Shown: positions 33,196 to 42,113 of the stretch, piece after piece
Position numbering within the stretch: the stretch's first letter is position 1
Layout: each line of letters opens with the position of its first letter
Assembly: GCF_900102675.1 (NCBI RefSeq)
Contig: NZ_FMYX01000003.1
Location: 124,001-188,000 of the forward strand
Direction of reading: 5' to 3'
Origin: Pseudomonas guariconensis
Lineage (GTDB): Bacteria; Pseudomonadota; Gammaproteobacteria; Pseudomonadales; Pseudomonadaceae
DNA: 64,000 bases
The notes under the pieces: generated by a model
The model's database searches: none
What the model was told of the DNA's origin: nothing
Seen by the model: only the letters and a program-made list of their open reading frames with translations
Made by a program: the position numbers and the translations under genes

Positions 33196-33715
33196 GTACG
33201 GTGAGGGGGCATTGTTCGGCTATGGTTTAATCGGAAGACGAAAACAAAAAGAGTGGAGCAAAACTCCTTTTCGCCCTCCGCTTCCTTTGTCGTGGCATCG
33301 ATAGGTTGCAAGGCATGGTAGGGGGGGGCTTATACTAGAGTTAGAGTTGGGCTGTAGGGGGCCTCACGGTTGATGCGTGACGATTGGTTGAGGTTTTGGC
33401 TGTCTCGCTGAAGGCGGCCTTTTGCCGGGTTCTTTGCTCTAGCATTTGGCTGTGGTATGCCGTCTATCCATCTATATGAGTGGAGGCGGTGTTGAATGGG
33501 TTTCTGGATAGAGCTTGTGGGCATTGGTTGTCTAGTTCAGTCGTTACTCATCCTGTTGATCGCACTTGAATGGTCCATCATGGCATTATATTATCACTGG
33601 TCGTTGAGGTTCTGCTCAGGGCTCGGAACCTTGAGTGGATGTTTTTCTAGTTATGCCTGTTCCAAGATTTCTGAGGTAGCTGTACAAACAAAAATTTGAG
33701 GTTGATAAAGTCGCC
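33196..33715. other. Gap between IS relic and wzz; candidate O-antigen operon leader
   Basis: 520 bp with no convincing gene; the 67-codon frame at 33496 has no recognisable product. It contains the putative promoter listed separately and an AT-rich stretch leading into wzz. A clear JUMPstart/ops element was not found: the nearest sequence, GGCGGTGTTG at about 33485, departs from ops at three positions. Confidence 0.45.
33306..33336 (+). promoter_or_regulatory. Candidate sigma-70 promoter with a G8 run in its spacer
   Basis: TTGCAA (33306-33311) and TATACT (33331-33336; or TTATAC one base earlier) are separated by 18-19 bases. Eight consecutive G residues (33321-33328) lie inside the spacer. 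It is about 380 bases before wzz and points toward the O-antigen genes. Assigned by eye only. Confidence 0.35.
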
Positions 33716-34327
33716 GTGGAAGATAATATTACAGTGAATGATATTTTCAACTTTGCTCGTCGTCAGGGTAAGGTTTTCCTTTTAGTTTTCGCTATTGTTT
33801 TCGCTGTGGGGGGGGGGTACGCGCTCAAGAAGCCAACCCTTTACCGAGGGGCGGTTAGCTTGAATGTGGGGGAGATTCAATATTTCACTCCTGTGCCTAA
33901 GCCAATCGAGGCGCCTGAAGAGTTGGCGTACCGATATATGGGGCGCGCAGCAGTAACGCCGGTAAGAAGCACGCGAATCGTGGAGGTTTCAGTTGTGTCG
34001 GTCTCCCCTGATTTGTCTGTAGGCCAATTGAAAGAGATTTCGAAGGAAATCATTGAGTGGCATGCAAATATCTTCCAAAGGAAGAAAGATAATTTTTCTG
34101 AATTTTTGGGTGCCATTAGCATGAGTGAATCTAATAAGATTGAGATTCTCAGGTTGCTTGATAATGCCTCCAGTGCGTCAGAGACCAGGGTGTTGGGAGA
34201 TATCCGGGTCCAAGAGTTGCGCTATGGTGGCATGCTTTTCAGGTTGCTTGCGGGGTTCACTTTTTTAGCACTGATTGTTGCTTTGGTTTCTGCATTCCTG
34301 AAAGATTTTTTCGAACGGCGTAAATAA
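33716..34327 (+). CDS. wzz: Wzz-like polysaccharide chain-length protein, short form
   Basis: 203 aa. Two transmembrane helices at about 21-37 and 177-197 flank a predicted periplasmic region of about 140 residues, and the N-terminus NDIFNFARRQGKVF is Wzz-like. Wzz proteins set O-antigen modal length; those of P. aeruginosa are about 340-350 aa, so this one is much shorter. The first helix contains a run of 10 G (33808-33817) coding VGGG. GTG start; no better ATG exists. Position just after ihfB-lapA and before wzx fits. Whether it regulates chain length is unproven. Confidence 0.68.
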   Translation: MEDNITVNDIFNFARRQGKVFLLVFAIVFAVGGGYALKKPTLYRGAVSLNVGEIQYFTPVPKPIEAPEELAYRYMGRAAVTPVRSTRIVEVSVVSVSPDLSVGQLKEISKEIIEWHANIFQRKKDNFSEFLGAISMSESNKIEILRLLDNASSASETRVLGDIRVQELRYGGMLFRLLAGFTFLALIVALVSAFLKDFFERRK

Positions 34328-34988
34328 TAGAGTTGGGTGTGAGTGGTGCTCGGTAACAAGCTTTGGATGCTGCTGAGCGCGATGGGTCTGATTTATGCGA
34401 AGCGTGTGAGCGCTGCCGAAGTGTGTTCGTAGTGGATGCAGTGCTTGAGCTGTTATGGGTTTGGAGCTTTTGGGGTCTCCGATTATTCCGGTGCATATGT
34501 GTATTGCTGCTGTGCATTATGTTTTGTTGGGGGCTGGGATTAATAGGTGGAGGTTTTTGCTGAAATAATTTTTCAGTTTTCGATTATTTTTCTTTCATTT
34601 TTTTCGATTGCTCATGGCGCTTGGTGGGTGCCCGTTCGGCAAGCGGGGGGTCTGGTTCGTTTGTCGCTACAGGTGATCGCTTCTGTAGAGCAGGGTCGAA
34701 TCATCGGTGCCCCAGTGAAGACTCTTGGTTGGGCGGCTTCCAGAGCGCCGTGGCTTCATCGGGATGCTGTCTTCGGGCTTCATGGCTTGGCGCCTTTAGT
34801 GCTCGCAACGGCCAGGGGCTATCGTCTGTCTGAGGAGTCTCCCTTCGTGTTGGATTAAGAATCAGATGGGGATATCCAGCCAATGGTGATACTATCTTGG
34901 CCCAGCATACCGCGGCTTCAGTCCGGTGGGCTAGGTAGGGCAGGAGGCGCAAGCGAAGCCTTCAGGAGGGCGTCCTGTCTCGGAAAGA
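34328..34988. other. 661-bp low-coding region between wzz and wzx
   Basis: Nothing recognisable. A 103-codon frame (34547-34858, GTG start, hydrophobic first 25 residues) and a 70-codon frame overlapping it at 34621-34833 both look coding-like in places, and the second continues in sense past its stop with further peptide-like sequence to about 34980. This may be a gene remnant. I would not assign a product. Confidence 0.35.
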
Positions 34989-36260
34989 GTGATTGAAGAG
35001 GCAAAAGATTTGTCAAGGTTGAGGGCAGGCCTCCATTTTGGTTTTACCATTCTTATAAAGATATTGGCAGGCCTTGTAGTAATCAAAGTTTTGGCTTGGA
35101 AGCTTGGTCCTGAAGGGTTCGGTGTTCTCGGTCAGTTGATGACCTTGGCAGCAATCGTGGGGATGCTGGCGGGTGGCGGTATCAGCAACGGCCTGATAAA
35201 GGTTCTGGCTAAAACACCGATAACCGAACAAGAGGGTAGGGCATGGTTTGGCTCTGCCTTCACAATGGTAATGATCGTTTCCATTGCATTTGCAGTATTG
35301 CTCTCTCTGTTCTCTGGGGCACTATCGGATTATTTTTTACCAAGTGTTGGCGCTGGGTTGTTCATAATCCTGGCAGTCAGTCAGATCATTATTGCCCTTG
35401 GTAATCTGCCGTTGGCGGAGGTAAGTAGTCGAGGTGATGTGCGGTCTTATTCCCGGGTAAATGTGCTGGGCACTCTTCTGGGGGCTGCGTTAGTGGTTGC
35501 GGCGGCGTGTTACGGCGGTCTGGTAGGGGCTGCCTATGCGGTGCTGCTTATGCCAGCGATGATTGGTGTGGTTGCTCTGGCCTATGTTGTAGTGTGGCGT
35601 CGGCAGTTGCTGTCAGCCTGCGGTTATTTGTTCGACCTTGCTCGAATTAAACATTTAATGTTGTTTTCGTTGGTGACCCTGGTCGGTGCATTGTCGGTCC
35701 CGCTCGCGCAATTGTTTATCCGGGATGTGATGGCGCGTGCTGTTGGGTGGGATCAGGTTGGGTTGTGGCAGGCTGTCGTTAAGCTGTCAGATGTATATAT
35801 GCAGTTTGTCGGCGTGGTGCTGCTTAATTTTGTATTGCCTCGATATTCGGCTGCCGCAGATATGCAGCGAGTTTTCAAAGAGTGGCTGGGGAGTCTCTCG
35901 GCGCTTCTTGTTGTTTTGTTGATTGGTTTTTTTGTTATCTTTGTCTTGCGTCAGTATATCGTTAAGTTAGTCTTTTCTGCCGATTTTTTACCTATGCTGC
36001 AATATCTTCTTCCTCAGATGGTGGGTGATACTTTGCGCACTGTGGCAGCCTCAATTTCTTATATTTATATGTCGCGTGGGTTGTTGGGTGTTTCAGTTGC
36101 ATTCGAGTTGATGCAGGGTGTTCTTCTCGCCCTCGCATTCAGTTATTTTTTTGGAGCCTCTGGAGGGATGGCGCCCGTCTATGCTCATGTGTTCACTTAT
36201 GCCGTGTTATCTGTATTGATGGGGCTCGGTCTGCTCATCTGGATGAAGAGGAAGGCCTAA
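34989..36260 (+). CDS. wzx: O-antigen flippase
   Basis: 423 aa with about twelve hydrophobic segments. The start, LHFGFTILIKILAGLVVIKVLAWKLGPEGFGVLGQL, matches the polysaccharide-transporter (PST/Wzx) family N-terminus, where the first helix precedes a G-P-x-x-F/Y-G-x-x-G/A motif. It would move undecaprenyl-PP-linked repeat units across the inner membrane. GTG start with a GGAAAG-like site. Its stop TAA overlaps the next ATG (TAATG). Base composition is AT-richer than the core genes to the left. Confidence 0.87.
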   Translation: MIEEAKDLSRLRAGLHFGFTILIKILAGLVVIKVLAWKLGPEGFGVLGQLMTLAAIVGMLAGGGISNGLIKVLAKTPITEQEGRAWFGSAFTMVMIVSIAFAVLLSLFSGALSDYFLPSVGAGLFIILAVSQIIIALGNLPLAEVSSRGDVRSYSRVNVLGTLLGAALVVAAACYGGLVGAAYAVLLMPAMIGVVALAYVVVWRRQLLSACGYLFDLARIKHLMLFSLVTLVGALSVPLAQLFIRDVMARAVGWDQVGLWQAVVKLSDVYMQFVGVVLLNFVLPRYSAAADMQRVFKEWLGSLSALLVVLLIGFFVIFVLRQYIVKLVFSADFLPMLQYLLPQMVGDTLRTVAASISYIYMSRGLLGVSVAFELMQGVLLALAFSYFFGASGGMAPVYAHVFTYAVLSVLMGLGLLIWMKRKA

Positions 36261-37462
36261 TGAATATTGTTATGCTCTGTACAAAATTTTCGCTTGTGCA
36301 GAACGATCCATGGTTAACAAATGAGTTGGCGGATGCGCTGCAAGCGCAAGGGCATTCGGTATCTGTACTCAATCTTGATTGGGCGGCTAAGGCTGGAACG
36401 GCGCGTGTTAACCAGGTCACTCCGAGCGGTGTGCGGGTTATATCTGTTGGTCCGGTACAATTGCGGTCTCGATTGCCGCTCTTATCACGCTTGGTGAAGT
36501 GGGTTGGCTCTTCTTATCGGGTCGTGAGCCTTCTGCGCAAACAGGTTAAGGACGCGGAGTTGGTGATTGGCTTCTCGCCTGCGGTAACCATGGCATTGCC
36601 TTTGCTTTGGTTGCGTTATATTTACCGCGTGCGCTCATATATGGTGCTATGGGATTTTTTCCCTTATCACCAGCAACAGATTGGTTTGCTGCCTTCCGGA
36701 TTGATCTTTCGAACGGCCAGGTGGATAGAGAATCTGCTTATTCGTTGTTTTGATCAAGTGGGCTGCATGTCGTTGGCCAATATTGCCTATTTGAAGTCTC
36801 ATTATGATTTACGTACTCAGCAGAAAGTCAATGTCCTGCCAATATGGGGTAAGCACATACCGTTGCAGTCAATCAATCGTGATGAGGTTCGTAGTGCTGC
36901 GGGCCTGCCTATAGACCGGTCGATCGTGATTTTCGGTGGGCAATTGGTCCATGGACGAGGCCTAGAGGATTTGCTTCTTGCGGCGCGCTTGAGTGCGAAG
37001 AGTGGGGGAGGAGTACATTTCCTTATCATGGGTAGCGGGACGTTGGAATCCTTGGTGCAATCCTATCTGGAGGAAGGTCTAGGCAACCTTACCTGGATTG
37101 CGCGAGTGCCTCGTAACGACTATCTCAAGGTCGCTCAGGCTTGTGATGTGGCCTTGGTCTGCACCGTGCGCAATGTTGATGTCCCGAGCTTCCCTTCAAA
37201 GACTATCGACTATCTCCGTCTTGGATTACCCATTGTTGCCTCGGTAGAAAAGAGTACCGATTACGGCGACTTCATTGTCGAGCAGGGGGTAGGGGTGAGT
37301 GTGGAGGCGGGTCAGCCTGCCGTGCTTCTGGCTTGTATAGAGGCACTCTTGGCGGACTCTTCTCGGCTCGCTGATATGGGGCGTAGGGGCCCGCAATGCA
37401 TGGCGGCTCACTTTGACGTCGATCGTGTAGCCGCATTGCTCGTTGTGCAATCTCAACGATAA
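36260..37462 (+). CDS. GT4-family glycosyltransferase of O-antigen assembly
   Basis: 400 aa GT-B protein. N-terminal MNIVMLCTKFSLVQNDPWLTNELADALQAQG is a Rossmann start, and the donor-binding half has VIFGGQLVHGRGLEDLLLAA near 225, GSGTLESL and VPSFPSKTIDYLRLGLPIVAS near 310-330, where the E-x7-E motif of GT4 is partly replaced. Expected to add one sugar of the repeat unit on the cytoplasmic face; donor unknown. Coupled to wzx by a TAATG overlap. Confidence 0.8.
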   Translation: MNIVMLCTKFSLVQNDPWLTNELADALQAQGHSVSVLNLDWAAKAGTARVNQVTPSGVRVISVGPVQLRSRLPLLSRLVKWVGSSYRVVSLLRKQVKDAELVIGFSPAVTMALPLLWLRYIYRVRSYMVLWDFFPYHQQQIGLLPSGLIFRTARWIENLLIRCFDQVGCMSLANIAYLKSHYDLRTQQKVNVLPIWGKHIPLQSINRDEVRSAAGLPIDRSIVIFGGQLVHGRGLEDLLLAARLSAKSGGGVHFLIMGSGTLESLVQSYLEEGLGNLTWIARVPRNDYLKVAQACDVALVCTVRNVDVPSFPSKTIDYLRLGLPIVASVEKSTDYGDFIVEQGVGVSVEAGQPAVLLACIEALLADSSRLADMGRRGPQCMAAHFDVDRVAALLVVQSQR

Positions 37463-37478
37463 AGGATAGGGGCTCCGC

Positions 37479-38774
37479 TTGCGCACTATTTTCGATAAGC
37501 TCCGTTTCCTTCCTCTCTTGCTGGGGATGGTCTATTTGCTGCTTAGCATCGCTCTATTTTTCATTGGGCCTTTCGATTGGCCGGTCAATAATCGGGGAGA
37601 TGTACTATTCTTCCTGTTGGTCGTGATGGTCGCGTTGTGTGGTGGATATCTGCTTGGAAGTTTTATGCGTCCTCCGGGAGGCGCGCTTGGCCATTGGCGT
37701 TTGTACTATCGCCTCGGTGCGTTACTGAGTATCGCGCTTTTGTTCCCTGCCACCTACGCGTATACCGGAAAGTGGCCTTGGCACGTGGCCAATGTGCTAG
37801 GAAATCAGGGGGTGGCATATGAGGAGATGCTCGCCGCCTTGGAGGCCAATGAGTCAGGAATTCGTAGTTATATTGCCATAGCGAGGGCTCTGGCAGCCCC
37901 TTTCGTATGTTGTGTGGTTCCTTTTGCGATTCTCCACTGGCGTTCTCTGCGACTCTTGGATGTTCTGCTGTTGCTAGGGCATATTGGTGCCGTCCTTGTA
38001 TTTTCCCTGATGCGGGGCACGGATAGGGAGACGGGAGATCTGCTGGTGTCTGTGCTGGCTGCCGCGATGATCTTGGCCTCACAGGCCTTTGCCAGGCTAG
38101 GTCGTTTCCCGCTCAACACTGGCAAGGCCCTGGTGGCGTTGGCCTTTGTGTCCGTCATAGTTTTTTCAACCCTTTCTCTGTTCATCGAACGTAAGGAGGC
38201 GCGGATGGGGGGGAATGATGTATTCTGTGTCGCAGAGGGTGTAGTGTGTTCTCAGCGTCCACTCATGGTGGAACCGGGCGCGGGTCGACTCAGCTTTACA
38301 GCAGAAATGCTTACCGCGTACATGGCCCAAGGCTATTATGGTTTATCCTTGGCGTTGAATGCGGATTTCACCTCCACCATGGGGGCAGGGCACTCCGCTT
38401 TTATAATGAGCACCATTTCCAAAGTCTTCGGTGATGATCTTTATATGGATAGCTACCAGCACAAGGTCGATATGGCCGGTTGGAGCGACAAGTCCCAATG
38501 GTCAACCATGTTTACCTGGATCGCGAGTGATGTTGGATTTCCAGCGGTGCCGTTGTTTATTTTTGTTCTGGGTTTTCTTTGGGCGAGTGCATGGAAAAGT
38601 GCGGTGCTATGGAGGAGTGAGTCTGGGGCGTTAGTGTTTATATTTTTAACGCTCTCGATACTTTATATGCCTGCAAATAACCAGTTGACTCAAACGCTTG
38701 ACTCATATTTTGCATTTCTTTTTTGGCTGTTGGCATGGGGGCTACAGCGGCGAAATGCGTCAAGTGATAGATAG
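37479..38774 (+). CDS. wzy: Wzy-like O-antigen polymerase
   Basis: 431 aa integral membrane protein with roughly eleven helices and one large loop (about 235-320) between helices, the topology of O-antigen polymerases. Position between wzx and wbjB also fits. Wzy proteins share little sequence, so the call rests on topology and context. TTG start at 37479 with AAGGATAGGGG upstream. A G7 run (38207-38213, MGG) lies within the loop. Confidence 0.7.
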   Translation: MRTIFDKLRFLPLLLGMVYLLLSIALFFIGPFDWPVNNRGDVLFFLLVVMVALCGGYLLGSFMRPPGGALGHWRLYYRLGALLSIALLFPATYAYTGKWPWHVANVLGNQGVAYEEMLAALEANESGIRSYIAIARALAAPFVCCVVPFAILHWRSLRLLDVLLLLGHIGAVLVFSLMRGTDRETGDLLVSVLAAAMILASQAFARLGRFPLNTGKALVALAFVSVIVFSTLSLFIERKEARMGGNDVFCVAEGVVCSQRPLMVEPGAGRLSFTAEMLTAYMAQGYYGLSLALNADFTSTMGAGHSAFIMSTISKVFGDDLYMDSYQHKVDMAGWSDKSQWSTMFTWIASDVGFPAVPLFIFVLGFLWASAWKSAVLWRSESGALVFIFLTLSILYMPANNQLTQTLDSYFAFLFWLLAWGLQRRNASSDR

Positions 38775-38803
38775 AATATTAACCGAGATTTCGTGAGGTT
38801 TTC

Positions 38804-39838
38804 ATGTTTAAAGGCAAAGTTCTGCTGATTACTGGAGGGACCGGCTCTTTTGGAAATGCCGTGCTTAAGCGTTTCCTTGATAGTGATATCGCTGAAATTC
38901 GCGTATTTAGTCGAGATGAAAAAAAGCAAGACGATATGCGCAAACGCTATGCGAGTAGCAAGCTGAAATTTTATATTGGCGACGTGCGCGACTACCAAAG
39001 CATCCTCAATGCCAGTCGTGGTGTCGACTTTATTTATCACGCTGCTGCCTTGAAGCAGGTGCCATCTTGCGAGTTTCACCCGCTGGAAGCGGTCAAGACC
39101 AATGTTTTGGGGACCGAAAACGTGCTTGAGGCGGCGATTCAGAATGGCGTGAAGCGCGTGGTCTGTCTGAGCACTGACAAGGCCGTGTATCCCATCAATG
39201 CCATGGGTATTTCCAAAGCCATGATGGAAAAAGTGATGGTCGCCAAGTCGCGTAGTGTCGATAGTGACCGCACGGTGATTTGTGGCACTCGTTATGGCAA
39301 TGTGATGGCGTCCCGTGGCTCGGTCATTCCGTTGTTCATCGAGCAAGTTCGTGCGGGCAAACCACTAACGCTTACAGACCCGAGCATGACTCGGTTCATG
39401 ATGACATTGTCCGACGCCGTCGACCTAGTGCTGTTCGCCTTCGAACATGGGAGCAACGGGGACCTGTTCGTACAGAAGGCGCCAGCGGCTACTGTACAAA
39501 CGCTCGCTGAGGCCCTGACTCAACTGGTTGGCAAGCCTGAGCACCCTATCCAGGTAATCGGTACTCGTCACGGAGAGAAGCTTTACGAAGCTCTGCTGAG
39601 TCGTGAGGAAATGGCGTGTGCGCAGGATATGGGTGATTACTACCGCGTGCCGCCAGACCTGCGTGACTTGAACTACGCAAAATTTGTCGAGCAGGGAGAG
39701 GAAAAGATCTCTCGATCAGAAGACTATAACTCCCATAATACTGAGCGCCTGGATGTGGCAGGTATGCAGCAATTGCTGCTCAAACTCGATTTTATGCGCG
39801 CCATTCAGCGTGGCGAGCACGCGGTACCTGAGGAATAA
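38804..39838 (+). CDS. wbjB: UDP-GlcNAc 4,6-dehydratase / 5-epimerase (first enzyme of UDP-L-FucNAc synthesis)
   Basis: 344 aa extended SDR. NAD motif TGGTGSFG at residues 10-17; active-site segment STDKAVYPINAMGISK with Met in place of the usual Tyr, the M-x-x-x-K arrangement of WbjB/CapE. The DD and RYGN (RYGNVMASRGSVIPLF) motifs are also typical. The three enzymes WbjB, WbjC and WbjD convert UDP-GlcNAc to UDP-N-acetyl-L-fucosamine in P. aeruginosa O11 and S. aureus type 5/8 capsule. The order here, wbjB-C-D-E, is the same. Confidence 0.92.
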   Translation: MFKGKVLLITGGTGSFGNAVLKRFLDSDIAEIRVFSRDEKKQDDMRKRYASSKLKFYIGDVRDYQSILNASRGVDFIYHAAALKQVPSCEFHPLEAVKTNVLGTENVLEAAIQNGVKRVVCLSTDKAVYPINAMGISKAMMEKVMVAKSRSVDSDRTVICGTRYGNVMASRGSVIPLFIEQVRAGKPLTLTDPSMTRFMMTLSDAVDLVLFAFEHGSNGDLFVQKAPAATVQTLAEALTQLVGKPEHPIQVIGTRHGEKLYEALLSREEMACAQDMGDYYRVPPDLRDLNYAKFVEQGEEKISRSEDYNSHNTERLDVAGMQQLLLKLDFMRAIQRGEHAVPEE

Positions 39839-39841
39839 TTG

Positions 39842-40954
39842 ATGAAGGTTCTGATCACGGGCGCTGATGGCTTTATTGGCAAGAACTTGCTGGTTCATCT
39901 GAAAGAGTGCAAGGATATTGCCGTCATTACCTTCACGCGTGATGACGATCTGTCCAGTCTGCCGGCTAAAGTGGGGCAGGTGGATTTTGTGTTCCATTTG
40001 GCGGGTGTCAATCGGCCAAAGGATCCTGAGGAATTTGTCGCTGGCAACCTGGATCTCACACGTGCTTTGGCCGAAGCCATCAAGGCCGGTGGTAAGCCGG
40101 TCCCTCTGCTTTATACGTCTTCCACCCAAGCGGAAATGGATAATGTGTATGGCTTGAGCAAGCGTGGTGCAGAGGATGTATTGCGTGATCTGGCGGCTTC
40201 CACGGGTTCGCCGGTTTACCTTTATCGACTTCCGAATGTATTTGGTAAATGGGCGCGGCCGAACTATAACTCGGCGGTGGCCACGTTTTGCCATAATATT
40301 GCCCGTGATCTACCCATTCAGATCAACGATCCGGATGCTCGCGTCAATCTGGTTTATATCGATGATGTCATTACTTCTTTCCTTCAGGTAATGCAGAGCA
40401 AGCGATTGGGAGAGACATTCATACCGGTTGAGCCTCAGTATAACGTTAGTGTTGGGGAAATCGCCGATTACCTCAATGCCTTCCATGCCAGCCGGGGAAG
40501 CCTGATTACCGAGGCCGTAGGCACAGGTTTCTTACGTGCACTTTATTCGACCTATGTCAGCTATCTGCCGCAGGAGCGCTTTACGTACGAGGTACCTCGC
40601 TACGGGGATGAGCGCGGTGTGTTCGTTGAAATGCTCAAAACCAGAGACAGTGGTCAGTTCTCATTTTTCACGGCGCACCCCGGTGTCACCCGTGGTGGCC
40701 ATTATCACCATACCAAGACCGAAAAGTTTCTGGTGATCAAAGGCAAGGCCAGTTTTCGTTTCCGCCACGTGATCTCCGGTGCATTCTACGAGTTGCAGAC
40801 ATCCGGCGAGAGGCCTGTGATCGTTGAAACGGTACCGGGTTGGACGCACGACATTACCAACATCGGTGATGAAGAGATTGTCGTCATGCTCTGGGCCAAC
40901 GAGATCTTCGATCGTGAGCTGCCTGATACGTATGCAATGCCGTTGAACGCTTGA
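39842..40954 (+). CDS. wbjC: Bifunctional epimerase / 4-reductase of UDP-L-FucNAc synthesis
   Basis: 370 aa. An N-terminal NAD(P)-binding domain (LITGADGFIGKNL at 4-16; YGLSK in the Y-x-x-x-K position near 104-108) is joined to a C-terminal cupin domain (HYHHTKTEKFLVIKGKASF near 285-303). This two-domain build is that of CapF/WbjC, which acts on the 4-keto product of WbjB. ATG at 39842 follows a TTG three bases earlier; either could start. Close packing after wbjB indicates one operon. Confidence 0.9.
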   Translation: MKVLITGADGFIGKNLLVHLKECKDIAVITFTRDDDLSSLPAKVGQVDFVFHLAGVNRPKDPEEFVAGNLDLTRALAEAIKAGGKPVPLLYTSSTQAEMDNVYGLSKRGAEDVLRDLAASTGSPVYLYRLPNVFGKWARPNYNSAVATFCHNIARDLPIQINDPDARVNLVYIDDVITSFLQVMQSKRLGETFIPVEPQYNVSVGEIADYLNAFHASRGSLITEAVGTGFLRALYSTYVSYLPQERFTYEVPRYGDERGVFVEMLKTRDSGQFSFFTAHPGVTRGGHYHHTKTEKFLVIKGKASFRFRHVISGAFYELQTSGERPVIVETVPGWTHDITNIGDEEIVVMLWANEIFDRELPDTYAMPLNA

Positions 40955-40977
40955 GTGCGGCTCTTTAAGGAATTGAA

Positions 40978-42108
40978 ATGAAAAAACTGAAAATTGTTAC
41001 CGTTGTCGGAACCCGTCCGGAAATTATCCGTCTTTCTCGAGTAATGGCGGCTCTGGACGTGCATTGCGAGAATGTTCTGGTTCATACCGGTCAGAATTAC
41101 GACTATGAGTTGAATGAGATATTTTTTCAGGATCTCGGAATTCGCAAACCTGACCATTTCCTTAACGCTGCGGGTAGCACAGGCGCGGAAACCATTGGTA
41201 ATGTGATTATAGCGGTTGACAAAGTATTGGCGGACGTCCAACCGGAAGCTTTGTTGGTTCTAGGGGATACCAACAGTTGCATGGCCGTGATTCCGGCAAA
41301 GCGTCGTAAGATTCCGACTTTCCACATGGAGGCCGGTAACCGTTGCTTCGATATGCGTGTACCGGAAGAAATCAATCGTCGTATCGTCGATCATACAGCT
41401 GACATCAATCTAACCTACAGCACGATCGCTCGCGATTATCTGTTGCGTGAAGGCCTGTCCCCAGACATGGTCATCAAGACCGGAAGCCCAATGTTCGAGG
41501 TGCTCAATCACTACCGCGCCTCTATCGATGCATCGGATGTGCTGCAGCGGCTTGGGGTCGAAGAAGGACGCTTCTTCGTGGTCAGTGCGCATCGTGAAGA
41601 GAATATTGACACAGAGACAAGCTTCCTCAAGCTGGTGGACGTACTCAATACTGTCGCGCAGCAATATGATTTGCCGATAATCGTATCCACCCATCCACGT
41701 ACGCAGAAGCGTGTGGATGCCTTGGGCATCAAGTTCCACGCCAATGTGCGATTGCTCAAGCCGTTGGGCTTTACCGACTATAATAAGCTGCAGCTCTCTG
41801 CCAAGGCCGTACTGTCCGACAGCGGTACCATCAACGAGGAGTCGTCTATCCTCAACTTCCCTGCGCTGAACCTGCGCGAAGCCCATGAGCGCCCCGAGGG
41901 CATGGAAGAGGCCGCGGTCATGATGGTTGGGCTGGAGTCGGAGCGTGTGCTGCAAGGGCTGAGTATTCTTGAGTCGCAGGCTAGGGGAGAGGAGCGTGTG
42001 CTGCGGTTGGTCGAGGATTACAGCATGCCTAATGTCGCCGAGAAAGTGGTCCGGATTATCCATAGTTACCGTGACTATGTGATGCGTACCGTTTGGAGAA
42101 GGTACTGA
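40978..42108 (+). CDS. wbjD: UDP-N-acetylglucosamine 2-epimerase-like enzyme producing UDP-L-FucNAc
   Basis: 376 aa. WecB/WbjD family: VVGTRPEIIRLSRVMAAL at the N-terminus, VLVHTGQNYDYELNEIFF, HMEAGNRCFDMRVPEEINRR and LSDSGTINEESSILNFP are signature stretches with the catalytic Asp/Glu/His. In this context it performs the final C-2 epimerisation to UDP-L-FucNAc. ATG at 40978 after AAGGAATTG. Third gene of the wbjBCD set. Confidence 0.92.
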   Translation: MKKLKIVTVVGTRPEIIRLSRVMAALDVHCENVLVHTGQNYDYELNEIFFQDLGIRKPDHFLNAAGSTGAETIGNVIIAVDKVLADVQPEALLVLGDTNSCMAVIPAKRRKIPTFHMEAGNRCFDMRVPEEINRRIVDHTADINLTYSTIARDYLLREGLSPDMVIKTGSPMFEVLNHYRASIDASDVLQRLGVEEGRFFVVSAHREENIDTETSFLKLVDVLNTVAQQYDLPIIVSTHPRTQKRVDALGIKFHANVRLLKPLGFTDYNKLQLSAKAVLSDSGTINEESSILNFPALNLREAHERPEGMEEAAVMMVGLESERVLQGLSILESQARGEERVLRLVEDYSMPNVAEKVVRIIHSYRDYVMRTVWRRY

Positions 42109-42113
42109 TTCGA

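Noticed and set aside
33470..33500. Possible JUMPstart/ops element (GGCGGTGTTG)
   Set aside because: Three departures from the ops core and no further JUMPstart consensus, so not reported as a feature.
34547..34858. 103-codon frame as a real secreted protein
   Set aside because: Weak ribosome site, no family resemblance, and a competing frame of similar quality overlaps it.
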